DNA from: Sulfitobacter sp. S223
Lineage (GTDB): Bacteria > Pseudomonadota > Alphaproteobacteria > Rhodobacterales > Rhodobacteraceae
Assembly: GCF_025143825.1 (NCBI RefSeq)
Contig: NZ_CP083560.1
Coordinates: 2,542,001 to 2,606,000, forward strand
Length of the DNA stretch: 64,000 nucleotides
Direction of reading: 5' to 3'
In this document: piece after piece, positions 1 through 7,856 of the stretch
Layout: each line of letters opens with the position of its first letter
Position numbering within the stretch: position 1 is the first letter of the stretch
Translations under genes and position numbers: made by a program
Notes under the pieces: model-generated
What the model was told of the DNA's origin: nothing
Seen by the model: only the letters and a program-made list of their open reading frames with translations
Databases searched by the model: none

Positions 1-75
1 TCCGGCAACACCAATGCGCCGACGATGATGCTCGCGCATCGCGCGTCCGACCTGATCCTGGATGACGCTTCCTAA
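1..75 (+). CDS. 3' end of an unidentified gene (partial)
   Basis: The first 75 bases read as one open frame of 24 codons ending in TAA, with the residues GNTNAPTMMLAHRASDLILDD. The start lies beyond the left edge. The frame uses ordinary codons for the region and converges on urtE, with a palindrome between the two stops, so it is probably a genuine C-terminus. I do not recognise the family from so short a piece and assign no function. Confidence 0.5.
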   Translation, partial: SGNTNAPTMMLAHRASDLILDDAS

Positions 76-78
76 GCC

Positions 79-98
79 GCAAAGGACGTGTCCTTTGC
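79..98. terminator. Hairpin between convergent genes
   Basis: A perfect inverted repeat, GCAAAGGAC-GT-GTCCTTTGC, fills the gap between the partial plus-strand gene and the urtE stop. It has no T-run on either side. It could end or stabilise both converging transcripts; the terminator role is inferred only from position and symmetry. Confidence 0.45.
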
Positions 99-102
99 CG
101 GG

Positions 103-804
103 TTACAAAGCCAGATCATCTTTCAGGGCGGCAATGGAGTAATCTTTTTTATCGGCGGTCCGCTTGATCATCCCGCGCTCCATAACCACAAAATTGTCGC
201 CCTGCTGAAAGGCAAAGTCGGCGTTCTGTTCGACCAGCACAATCGCCATCTCACCTTGCGCGCGCAAGTGTTGCAAGGCATCCCCGATCTGCTGGATAAC
301 ATTGGGCTGGATGCCCTCTGTCGGTTCATCCAACAACAACACACGTGGACGGGTGATCAGTGCCCGCGCGATTGCGAGTTGCTGTTGCTGGCCGCCGGAA
401 AGGTCGCCGCCGCGCCGTGACTTCATTTCTTTCAAGACGGGAAACAGCGCGAATATTGCTTCGGGGATGACGTGATCGGATTTTGGCAGACAGGCAAATC
501 CGGTTTCTAGGTTCTCAAGTACGCTCATCATCGGAAAGACTTCGCGCCCCTGCGGGACATAAGCAATGCCAGCGCGTGCGGCATCCACAGGCGATGCCAG
601 CCTGACCGCGCGCCCCTCTACGCTCACTGTGCCACCTGCCACCGGATGCCGCCCTGCAATGGCCTTCAGCAGGCTGGTTTTGCCCACACCGTTGTTGCCG
701 ATCACGGTGGTGATGCGACCCATTGCAGCGGTCATGGAGACATCAAACAGTATCTGGCTTTGCCCGTACTTCAGGTCAAGGTTCTGAACTTCAAGCATCG
801 GCAC
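103..804 (-). CDS. urtE: Urea ABC transporter ATP-binding protein UrtE
   Basis: This 233-residue ATPase energises urea uptake together with UrtD. Walker A is GNNGVGKTS at about residues 36-44, the ABC signature LSGGQ at 135-139 and Walker B with VLLLDEP at 155-161. It is of the LivF type, as expected for the last gene of the urtABCDE order, and it overlaps the end of urtD by a few codons, so the two are translationally coupled. A branched-chain amino-acid LivF would look similar. The assignment to urea rests on the complete neighbouring urt set and on the distant urease operon in the same window. Confidence 0.92.
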   Translation of the reverse strand: MPMLEVQNLDLKYGQSQILFDVSMTAAMGRITTVIGNNGVGKTSLLKAIAGRHPVAGGTVSVEGRAVRLASPVDAARAGIAYVPQGREVFPMMSVLENLETGFACLPKSDHVIPEAIFALFPVLKEMKSRRGGDLSGGQQQQLAIARALITRPRVLLLDEPTEGIQPNVIQQIGDALQHLRAQGEMAIVLVEQNADFAFQQGDNFVVMERGMIKRTADKKDYSIAALKDDLAL

Positions 805-1540
805 GCCCCAGATAAACTTCGATCACACGCGGGTTTGAGGTGACGTGATCAAGGCTGCCCTCAGCCAAAACGGAGCCTTCGTGCAGCACGGTCACTTTGC
901 AATTCAGGCGGCGAACGAATTCCATATCGTGTTCCACCACCACCACGGCGCGCGTCTGTGCCGCGCGGCGCAGGATATCTGTCGTCTTTTCACGTTCTTC
1001 CACTGTCATACCGGCGGCAGGTTCATCCACCAGCAACAACCGCGGCTCTTGAGCGAGCAACATCCCGATTTCAAGCCATTGCTTTTGACCATGGCTCAAT
1101 TCACCTGCGCGACGGGTCAGACTATCAGACAAACCGATCTCTTCGGCGACTTCCTCAATCCGTGCGGCATTTCCAGCGGTCTTTTTGTGCATAAGAACCG
1201 CAAATGGTCCACGCGGGTTTTTCAATGCCATGGCAAGGTTCTGACGCACCGTCTGTTCTTCGAATACTGTGGGTTTCTGGAACTTGCGGCCAATGCCTTC
1301 GCGCGCGATCTGGCTTTCTGACATGCCCAGCAGCGAGATATTACGCTCCCCCCAGATAACGGTGCCTTCGTCCGCCTTGGTCTTACCTGTCACGAGGTCC
1401 ATGAACGTCGTTTTACCCGCGCCGTTCGGCCCGATGATGGCGCGCAATTCGGCAGGGGCAAAGTTGATTGACAGATTGTTGATGGCGCGGAACCCGTCAA
1501 AGCTGACGCTGACGCCCGAGACTTCCAACAGCATACTCAT
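791..1540 (-). CDS. urtD: Urea ABC transporter ATP-binding protein UrtD
   Basis: This 249-residue ATPase is of the LivG type. Walker A GPNGAGKTT lies near residue 37, followed by a variant signature, LSHGQKQWLEIG, and Walker B LLLVDEP. The LSHGQKQWLEI signature is characteristic of UrtD as opposed to ordinary LivG. A longer frame reaching 1648 is open, but the ATG at 1540 is preferred because it forms a 4-base ATGA overlap with the urtC stop and begins the conserved fold. It pairs with UrtE as the nucleotide-binding half of the transporter. Confidence 0.92.
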   Translation of the reverse strand: MSMLLEVSGVSVSFDGFRAINNLSINFAPAELRAIIGPNGAGKTTFMDLVTGKTKADEGTVIWGERNISLLGMSESQIAREGIGRKFQKPTVFEEQTVRQNLAMALKNPRGPFAVLMHKKTAGNAARIEEVAEEIGLSDSLTRRAGELSHGQKQWLEIGMLLAQEPRLLLVDEPAAGMTVEEREKTTDILRRAAQTRAVVVVEHDMEFVRRLNCKVTVLHEGSVLAEGSLDHVTSNPRVIEVYLGRADA

Positions 1541-2703
1541 TGCGGCTTCCTCACCAAATAGTCGAACAATCCGCCAATGCCTTTGGGAAAGAACAAAGTG
1601 ACCGCCACAAAGCTGAAGCCAAGCAGAACCAGCCACCAATCCGTCCACTGGATTGTGTAGAAGCCCAAGTTGATGTTTGGTGCCCCGCCGCCGGTGAACC
1701 AGCTTGAGAGAAGCGAAACGAATGCAGCGCCGATCACAGCTCCGTACAACCGCCCGCGTCCGCCGATTGCCACCCAGACGGCAAGATAGATTGATGCAAT
1801 CGGTGCGATTTCACCGGGATTGATGATGCCCGCTTGCGGATAGTAAAGCGCACCGGCGATGCCGGAGACGACAGCGGTGATGGTAAAGATGAACAGCTTG
1901 TAGCTTTCCACGTGGTAGCCAAGAAAGCGCACGCGCGCCTCGTTATCGCGGATGCCTTTGACCACGCTGCCCATCTTGCCCGAGACAACCCAAGCAAAAA
2001 ATACATAGCCCGCTGCCAGTGCTGCCGCAGACGCAAGGAAGAACACAATCGATATGGCAGCCTGCGGGGTATCCTCAAAGCCGGGAATGTTTTGCAGTCC
2101 CGACAGGCCGTTGTTGCCCCGCAGCCCGCTGTCGTTCTGGAAAAGATAAAGCGAAAGCGCCAGCGTCATGGCTTGGGTCAGGATCGACAGATAGACGCCA
2201 GTAACGCGGCTCCGGAAGGCCAGCCAGCCAAAGACCAGCGCCAACAGGCCGGGGACCAGAACCACCATGGCAAGTTGCAGAAACAGGCTGTCTGCAAAGC
2301 TCCAGATCAGAGGGAACTCCGCGCTGCCGACGACGCCGAAAATCTGGTTGCCGATGGCGTCTGATATTTCTTGGGGCGTGGGCGGAATGGTTTGCGCGGC
2401 AAGGTTATCCAGCACGATGCTTTCCGTGCGTGCATACATCAGCCACATGCCAATGGCATACCCGCCGATGCCGAAGAAGGCGAAATGCCCAAGGCTCAGG
2501 ATGCCGCAATAGCCCCAGACGACATCCATCGCGATCGCGATCAGACACAGGCACAGTGTTTTACCCAAGACCTTGACGAATGAGGTAGAGATCAGGCCGA
2601 TGCCAGTGACTTCGGACAGCATTGCGACGCAAAGGGTAAAGACCCCGAGTGCTGCCAGAAAGTACATCACACTGGGGTTTTGGGATATAAAAGAGCGGTT
2701 CAT
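1537..2703 (-). CDS. urtC: Urea ABC transporter permease UrtC
   Basis: This 388-residue LivM-type inner-membrane permease has about ten hydrophobic segments. It includes the family stretch GYCGILSLGHFAFFGIGGYA near residues 64-83 and a C-terminal VAIGGRGRLYGAVIGA region. With UrtB it forms the urea channel. Its ATG at 2703 overlaps the stop of the upstream acetyltransferase gene (ATGA), and its own stop overlaps the start of urtD, so it is embedded in a tightly coupled operon. Length is normal for the family. Confidence 0.92.
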   Translation of the reverse strand: MNRSFISQNPSVMYFLAALGVFTLCVAMLSEVTGIGLISTSFVKVLGKTLCLCLIAIAMDVVWGYCGILSLGHFAFFGIGGYAIGMWLMYARTESIVLDNLAAQTIPPTPQEISDAIGNQIFGVVGSAEFPLIWSFADSLFLQLAMVVLVPGLLALVFGWLAFRSRVTGVYLSILTQAMTLALSLYLFQNDSGLRGNNGLSGLQNIPGFEDTPQAAISIVFFLASAAALAAGYVFFAWVVSGKMGSVVKGIRDNEARVRFLGYHVESYKLFIFTITAVVSGIAGALYYPQAGIINPGEIAPIASIYLAVWVAIGGRGRLYGAVIGAAFVSLLSSWFTGGGAPNINLGFYTIQWTDWWLVLLGFSFVAVTLFFPKGIGGLFDYLVRKPQ

Positions 2704-3167
2704 TGATCCGCCTCCAAAGTCATGGTCATAAAGATCGAATGGGGATCGGTAACGTAGTCGCCGAATGGGTCACATTCAGTGAAGCCGTGCGCGGCATAAA
2801 GCCCGCGCGCCGCGCTAAAGGCGGGATGCGCGCCGGTTTCCAACGAAAGCGTTTTGAGCCCCTCTTCGCGGCCGGCAGTCACGATGGTCTGGATGATGGC
2901 ACGCGCCACGCCCTTGCCTCTGGCAGTGGCGCGCGTGTGCATGGACTTGATTTCCCCATGGTGGGCAGACAGCCGTTTCAGGGCCCCCATGCCAATCAGT
3001 TCATCCCTTTCATACGCGCCCCAGACTGTCAGATCAGGACCAAACAATGCCGATACAGGCAAGCGATGGCAGCTTTCGGCGGGGGCGGTACTGTCACAAA
3101 AGACGGTGTGGGTATCGACCAGATGCTCAAAAGCTGGCGTCGGGGCGGGGAGAATTACGATGCGCAT
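2700..3167 (-). CDS. GNAT-family N-acetyltransferase inside the urt operon
   Basis: This 155-residue protein has the GNAT core: an acetyl-CoA binding loop like RGKGVARAII near residues 77-86, followed by an L-LETG strand and a C-terminal FTEC-GDY segment. The frame is open upstream to 3344, inside urtB, but the ATG at 3167 is chosen because it begins the conserved fold and lies two bases after the urtB stop. Its own stop overlaps urtC by ATGA. It must therefore be co-transcribed and coupled with the urea transporter. The acetyl acceptor (small molecule or protein) cannot be told from sequence. Confidence 0.85.
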   Translation of the reverse strand: MRIVILPAPTPAFEHLVDTHTVFCDSTAPAESCHRLPVSALFGPDLTVWGAYERDELIGMGALKRLSAHHGEIKSMHTRATARGKGVARAIIQTIVTAGREEGLKTLSLETGAHPAFSAARGLYAAHGFTECDPFGDYVTDPHSIFMTMTLEADQ

Positions 3168-3169
3168 AC

Positions 3170-5119
3170 TCAATCCGCCGCCGCGCGACCCTTGAGGGCA
3201 ACGATGCCCTTTGGCCGGAACTGGATAAACAGGATGATGAATAGGATCATATAGGTCTGTGCCGCCAATGTGTTGGAGGGGTTGAGCCATTCGATCCCCT
3301 TTTGCAAAAAGCCGATCATCGAGGCACCAGCAAGCGTGCCCCAAACATTGCCAACCCCGCCGACAACCACGGTCATAAAACTTTGCACGATGTAATCTGC
3401 GCCCATTTCAGAGGTCACTTTGGCATAAAGCCCGATAGCCACGCCCGCGATCCCCGCAATGCCGGAGCCAAGACCGAAGGTCATCATATTGATGCGGTCG
3501 GGGTTGATGCCCATGCTGGCGGCCATACCGGGGTTCTGGGTGACCGCGCGCACCTCAAGCCCCAGTCGCGTGCGTTTGAGCACGAAAAGGATCAGCGCGA
3601 GAAACAGCAGAGCCAGAACAAATATCGCGATGCGGATATAGCTGATCTGGATTACGTCAGAAAACACCAGCGCGCCGTCCAGCCATTCAGGGGAGGTCAG
3701 CGGACGCGCCTGCGTGCCAAAGATATTCTTTGCCAACTGCTGCAAGGCAATCGAGATGCCGAAGGTGGCCAACAATGTTTCTAGCGGGCGGTGATAGAGG
3801 TGGCGGATCACCAACCGCTCCATCGCGACACCGGCCCCGAATGTGATGGCAAACGCCAGCGGCAAGGCAATGATGATCGACAGGGTGTAATCGGGCACGA
3901 ACAGCTGCACCACATAGCCCGTATAAGCCCCCATCATAATAAATTCGCCATGGGCCATGTTGATCACCCCCATCACACCAAATGTGATGGCAAGGCCAAT
4001 GGCCGCGAGAAAGTAGATCGAGGCAAGCGACAGACCATCAAGCGCCAGATCAACGGTCTGGGCCACCCCGACACGCGCTTCGACCGACGCGAGTGCTGCC
4101 TCTGCTGCATCTGTCACGGCGGTGTCAGGTTCATCATAAATCTCGTAGAAAGCGTAGAATGGCAGTGTGTATGCGATGGTCTGTTCTGTAACCAAAGGCG
4201 GGACCAATTCTGCCTCGGCCAGCGCGGCGTAGGCCTTGGCCCGCATGTCATCGGTGTCCAACTGTGCCAGCGGCACGCCACCCACACGGCCATTATCGAT
4301 GTGCGCCTCCAAGGCGGTGCGGATCATTTGCCGAGTGGTCATCTGCGGGGCGAGACCAGCCTCTACCGCTTGGGCGTAATAGGCTAGCGGCGTATCAGTC
4401 GGGTCGATTACCCGCGCAATGTTGCCTTCTGGCAGTGTAGCTTCGGTGCTATCTGGCAGGTTGGTTGCCACCCCTGCTTTTGTGCTGAGGATTTGATTCA
4501 GCGCCGCGCGCGCCTCGACACTGGTGTCCGTCGATAGGCTGTAAATCGCCGCAATCCTCTGCTCCTGTGTATCGGCAAAGCTGGCAGACATGAAATTGGC
4601 TAACTGGATTTTGCGTGCCTTCAGGGCGGCATCCACCTCTCCTTCAATCGATGCAAGAAGCGGTGCTAGCTGGGTCGCATCCGGCCTGCGCGCGATTGAG
4701 GCAACCGCCGTCTCGCGCCGCGCCAGATCGGGATCGCTTAGCTGGAACTGGACAAGGGCCGTTCCGATCACCCGCCGCACGCCTCCGTTCGGCTTGAGCT
4801 GGGTAAAGCTGTGCTTCGGCTGTGTTGTCTCCGCCCCCGTATCAACATCGCGCAGGGCCAGATCATCGCCCTGCTCACGTGCAATAAAGAACATGCCATC
4901 TTCCTGCTGCCAGACATTCTTTTCTGACCACTGCTCAAGAAACGTCGGAACTTGCGGCAAACCGGAAGCGACCAGATCGTCCAGCACCACCCCCACCGAA
5001 TTGCGCGAGGGTTTGGCAAGCTCGTCCGCATGGGTTTGCAGGATGGCTTGCAGGTCTTGAGCTTGTGAGCTGGTCACGGAAGCAAGGCAAACAGCAAGAG
5101 CCAGAAAAAGGGGGCGCAT
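3170..5119 (-). CDS. urtB: Urea ABC transporter permease UrtB
   Basis: This 649-residue protein starts with a cleavable-looking signal (LFLALAVCLASVTSSQA). About 330 residues of soluble, helical-repeat-like exported domain follow, and then a LivH-type permease of around 300 residues beginning LALDGLSLASIYFLAAIGLAITFGV-type sequence and including NMAHGEFIMMGAY. The N-terminal exported extension distinguishes UrtB from LivH. It is the first membrane subunit after urtA and is separated from it by a hairpin. The length is somewhat greater than the 520-550 residues I recall for many UrtB proteins. Confidence 0.92.
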   Translation of the reverse strand: MRPLFLALAVCLASVTSSQAQDLQAILQTHADELAKPSRNSVGVVLDDLVASGLPQVPTFLEQWSEKNVWQQEDGMFFIAREQGDDLALRDVDTGAETTQPKHSFTQLKPNGGVRRVIGTALVQFQLSDPDLARRETAVASIARRPDATQLAPLLASIEGEVDAALKARKIQLANFMSASFADTQEQRIAAIYSLSTDTSVEARAALNQILSTKAGVATNLPDSTEATLPEGNIARVIDPTDTPLAYYAQAVEAGLAPQMTTRQMIRTALEAHIDNGRVGGVPLAQLDTDDMRAKAYAALAEAELVPPLVTEQTIAYTLPFYAFYEIYDEPDTAVTDAAEAALASVEARVGVAQTVDLALDGLSLASIYFLAAIGLAITFGVMGVINMAHGEFIMMGAYTGYVVQLFVPDYTLSIIIALPLAFAITFGAGVAMERLVIRHLYHRPLETLLATFGISIALQQLAKNIFGTQARPLTSPEWLDGALVFSDVIQISYIRIAIFVLALLFLALILFVLKRTRLGLEVRAVTQNPGMAASMGINPDRINMMTFGLGSGIAGIAGVAIGLYAKVTSEMGADYIVQSFMTVVVGGVGNVWGTLAGASMIGFLQKGIEWLNPSNTLAAQTYMILFIILFIQFRPKGIVALKGRAAAD

Positions 5120-5146
5120 AAGGCGGGACTTTCGGAATTTAAGGAT

Positions 5147-5176
5147 GCGCGAGGCCCATGGATACAGGCCCCGCGC
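5147..5176 (-). terminator. Intercistronic hairpin between urtA and urtB
   Basis: In the 65-base gap after urtA, GCGCG-A-GGCC is followed by a 10-base loop and GGCC-C-CGCGC, giving a very stable stem with one internal mismatch. No T-run follows, so it is more likely an mRNA-stabilising or partial attenuation element than a full stop. It sits exactly where the binding-protein message would need to be protected. Confidence 0.6.
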
Positions 5177-5184
5177 GAGGTGTT

Positions 5185-6465
5185 TTAGTAGTTGGATGTC
5201 AGCTGGACACAGGCCTTGGTTTCAGTGTTGTACATGCCGCAACCAAGGTCCTTCCAATCAGAGGTCAGAACCTTTGACGCGGGCAGGAAGTCCGTCCATG
5301 CATCGCCCGGCACTTCCTCAGTCTGAGAGATGATGTCGAACTGGCCCTCTGCGGTGATCTCACCGATCAGGACTGGTTTGGCCAAATGGTGGTTTGGCAG
5401 CATGACAGCTGTGCCGCCTGTGAGGTTCGGGAACTCCTGACCATACATTGCCGTACGGACGGCATCCACATCGGTGGTGCCTGCCGCTTCAACCGCATTC
5501 ACCCACATGTTGAAGCCGATGTAATGCGCCTCCATCGGGTCATTGGTCACACGCTCTTCGCCAGCGAAGGCTTTCCATTCCTTGATGAACTCGGCGTTTG
5601 CAGGGGTATCGGCCGACTGGAAGTAATTCCATGCCGCAAGGTGGCCAACTAGGTTGGAGGTATCCAGACCCGACAGCTCTTCTTCACCGACAGAGAACGC
5701 GACCACGGGGATATCATCAGCAGAGATATCTGCCGCGGCGAGTTCTTTATAGAAGCCGATATTCGCGTCGCCATTGATGGTGGAAATCACACCCACCTGT
5801 TTACCATCTGCGCCCAGCGCGACGACGTCCCCGACGATTGTCGCCCAGTCGGAATGACCGAAGGGCGTATAATTCACAAAGATATCTTCCTTTGCGATGC
5901 CTTTGTCTTGCAGATATTGCTCAAGAATATTGTTGGTCGTGCGGGGATACACATAGTCTGTGCCCAACAGCGCGAACTTCTCTACACCCAGTTCTTCAAG
6001 AAAGTAATCTACCGCAGGGATCGCCTGCTGGTTTGGCGCTGCACCTGTGTAGAACACGTTTTTGGAGCTTTCTTCTCCCTCGTACTGAACAGGGTAGAAC
6101 AGAAGGCCGTTCAGTTCCTCGATGACCGGCAGCACGGATTTGCGCGACACAGACGTCCAGTTGCCAAAGATCACATCGACGTCCGACACCGTCAAAAGCT
6201 CACGTGCTTTTTCGGCGAACAGCGGCCAGTCAGAGGCCGGATCGACGACGACCGGTTCAATCTGGCAGCCCAGCACACCACCGGCGGCGTTCTGTTTTTC
6301 GATGAGCATCAGCATCGTATCTTTCAGGGTCGTTTCGGAGATTGCCATTGTGCCGGATAGCGAATGCAGAACGCCCACTTTGATCGGATCAGCGCATTCA
6401 GCAGCGGCAAATGATGTTGTCCCCATCAGAACAGCAAGCGAGAGAGAGGTGATTTTCAATGTCAT
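5185..6465 (-). CDS. urtA: Urea ABC transporter substrate-binding protein UrtA
   Basis: This 426-residue periplasmic receptor belongs to the LivJ/UrtA family. The signal peptide is MTLKITSLSLAVLMGTTSFA, cleaved before AAECADPIKVGVLHSLSGTMAIS. The latter is the diagnostic UrtA start, and LLFYPVQYEGEE is also typical of urea/short-amide receptors. The frame is open to 6522, but the ATG at 6465 is preferred since it places the signal peptide at the N-terminus and has an AGGGAT ribosome-binding site. It is the first gene of urtABCDE. Confidence 0.94.
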   Translation of the reverse strand: MTLKITSLSLAVLMGTTSFAAAECADPIKVGVLHSLSGTMAISETTLKDTMLMLIEKQNAAGGVLGCQIEPVVVDPASDWPLFAEKARELLTVSDVDVIFGNWTSVSRKSVLPVIEELNGLLFYPVQYEGEESSKNVFYTGAAPNQQAIPAVDYFLEELGVEKFALLGTDYVYPRTTNNILEQYLQDKGIAKEDIFVNYTPFGHSDWATIVGDVVALGADGKQVGVISTINGDANIGFYKELAAADISADDIPVVAFSVGEEELSGLDTSNLVGHLAAWNYFQSADTPANAEFIKEWKAFAGEERVTNDPMEAHYIGFNMWVNAVEAAGTTDVDAVRTAMYGQEFPNLTGGTAVMLPNHHLAKPVLIGEITAEGQFDIISQTEEVPGDAWTDFLPASKVLTSDWKDLGCGMYNTETKACVQLTSNY

Positions 6466-6763
6466 TTTTTTATCCCTATTGTCGCCGCGCGCACTTTCAG
6501 AGGTGCCAAAAGCACTTTCCAAAAGCGTTCTGAACAGTGTAGCCAGATAGCGCAGCAGTGTTGTTGCAGTCGCGTAGAGGGAGAAGTCTTCCCGGACGCC
6601 CTTCTACGCGGCAGTTTTGCCCTTGATGGGCAGCGTCAGTTAGAACCAGCCCGAAAACCTATGCCACGATTCATCATGTTTCATCGGCCCACCAATGACA
6701 TCTGCCAGAAAATTAGGCAGTTAAATTTCGCAACGCCTATCAATTAATCAGCAAATATGACGG
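6466..6763 (-). promoter_or_regulatory. urtA promoter and structured leader region
   Basis: This 298-base gap holds no gene. It must contain the urtA promoter. Two inverted repeats are visible: CGCGTAGAGGG (6571-6581) with CCCTTCTACGCG (6599-6610, one bulge), and TGCCC-TTGAT-GGGCA at 6618-6632. The inner part of the larger repeat, around GGGAGAAGTCTTCCC, can form a competing hairpin. I could not identify a convincing sigma-54 -24/-12 element or an NtrC site. Confidence 0.5.
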
Positions 6764-7678
6764 TCAGCCGCCTGAGGGTGTCACACGATAAGGTTCAAGG
6801 CTGGCTTCGAATGCTTCAATGAATTCCTGCACCACCAAGGACGGGCGCATTAAGGTTGGCTGCAATAGCGAAAGCCGATGCGGCAGAGTCGGAGCAAATG
6901 GGCGCAACTGCACGGCATCCGACGCGATCTTTTCTGCATCCAGCTCGCTTATCACCGCGACACCGATGCCTTGCGATATCAACGCACAGGCTGCCGTGAA
7001 CTGACGGATTTCTACAAGCGTGTTGAATTGGTATCCTTGTGACTTGAATAGGTCAGACAGGCTTTTGAAAAATGCGCTGTCGCGTCGGGTGTGGATGATA
7101 CGTTCACCGTCCAGATCGGCAGGCGTCACGACCTTACAAGTCTCCAACCTATGTCCGGTGGGGAACACGCACACGGTGCGCACATCGATATCCTTGCTCT
7201 GCACCGCTGGATGCCCCTCAAAGCTGTCCGTGATGCCAAAATCGAACTTCTCTCCGATGATCCATTCAAGGATGCGCTCCGGTCGGTCGGGCTCAATGGT
7301 GATGCTGAGGTTGGGACGCTCTTTCAAGAATTGCGCCACCACGATCGGGAGATGGCTGGTGGCAAACCCGGGCAGGCACGTAATACGTATATGACCCGCC
7401 TTGCGCTCAGTAATGCTTTGGCTGGCCTCACCGATCTGTTCCATTAGTTCAAGGACGCGCTGGATGTCTGGTTGCAGGAACCGCACCTCTTGCGTCGGCA
7501 CCAACTGCCCGTCGCGGCGGTCGAAAAGGGCAAATCCGAATGACTGCGCAAGGTCGGACAAAAGCCTGCTGGTCGCGGGTTGGCTAATTCCCAAATCTTT
7601 TGCGGCGCGTGTCACAGAACCGTAACGCACCGCCGCCATAAGGGCCTCAAGCTGACGTAACCGCGGAATTTGTTTCAC
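6764..7678 (-). CDS. LysR-family transcriptional regulator (ugp-adjacent)
   Basis: This 304-residue regulator has an N-terminal winged HTH (LRQLEALMAAVRYGSVTRAA and SQPATSRLLSDL near residues 6-45) and a C-terminal LysR co-inducer domain. The GTG at 7678 is chosen because it puts the HTH at the usual distance from the N-terminus and follows an AGAGG site. An in-frame ATG at 7714 is possible but lies inside a palindrome likely to be the operator. The gene is divergent from ugpB and probably controls it. The effector is unknown. Confidence 0.88.
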   Translation of the reverse strand: MKQIPRLRQLEALMAAVRYGSVTRAAKDLGISQPATSRLLSDLAQSFGFALFDRRDGQLVPTQEVRFLQPDIQRVLELMEQIGEASQSITERKAGHIRITCLPGFATSHLPIVVAQFLKERPNLSITIEPDRPERILEWIIGEKFDFGITDSFEGHPAVQSKDIDVRTVCVFPTGHRLETCKVVTPADLDGERIIHTRRDSAFFKSLSDLFKSQGYQFNTLVEIRQFTAACALISQGIGVAVISELDAEKIASDAVQLRPFAPTLPHRLSLLQPTLMRPSLVVQEFIEAFEASLEPYRVTPSGG

Positions 7679-7711
7679 TATGAATAGACCTCTTATGAAG
7701 AACGCCGCACC

Positions 7712-7728
7712 CATAACACGGTGTTATG
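7712..7728. promoter_or_regulatory. Candidate LysR-box palindrome
   Basis: CATAACAC-G-GTGTTATG is an inverted repeat with 8-base arms and a one-base centre. It contains the T-N11-A pattern typical of LysR-type binding sites. It lies between the divergent LysR gene and ugpB, about 34 bases upstream of the GTG start and 129 bases upstream of ugpB. Binding by the adjacent regulator is inferred. Confidence 0.6.
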
Positions 7729-7829
7729 TTTTTTCAATATTTTGCGGTCTTGAATTATAGCAAAGCAAGTGTATCGTTTCGAAGTCGAAAACCGATGCAG
7801 GTCAGTGACTCAAAGCATCTCATGACACA

Positions 7830-7844
7830 TCACCATTTTGGTGA
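7830..7844 (+). promoter_or_regulatory. Hairpin abutting the ugpB ribosome-binding site
   Basis: TCACCA-TTT-TGGTGA is a perfect inverted repeat in the 5' untranslated region, ending directly at the Shine-Dalgarno run AAAGGGAGGA at 7845-7854. It could act as a translational control hairpin or, as DNA, as a protein-binding site. Which of these applies is not evident. Confidence 0.4.
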
Positions 7845-7856
7845 AAGGGAGGAAAT

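Noticed and set aside
6486-6510. Possible sigma-54 promoter TGGCAC upstream of urtA
   Set aside because: TGGCAC is present on the minus strand, but the GC that should follow GG after ten bases is misplaced (13 bases), so the spacing is wrong.
7729-7856. Pho box before ugpB
   Set aside because: Single TGTCA-like pieces occur, but not two copies with 11-base spacing, so phosphate control is not supported.
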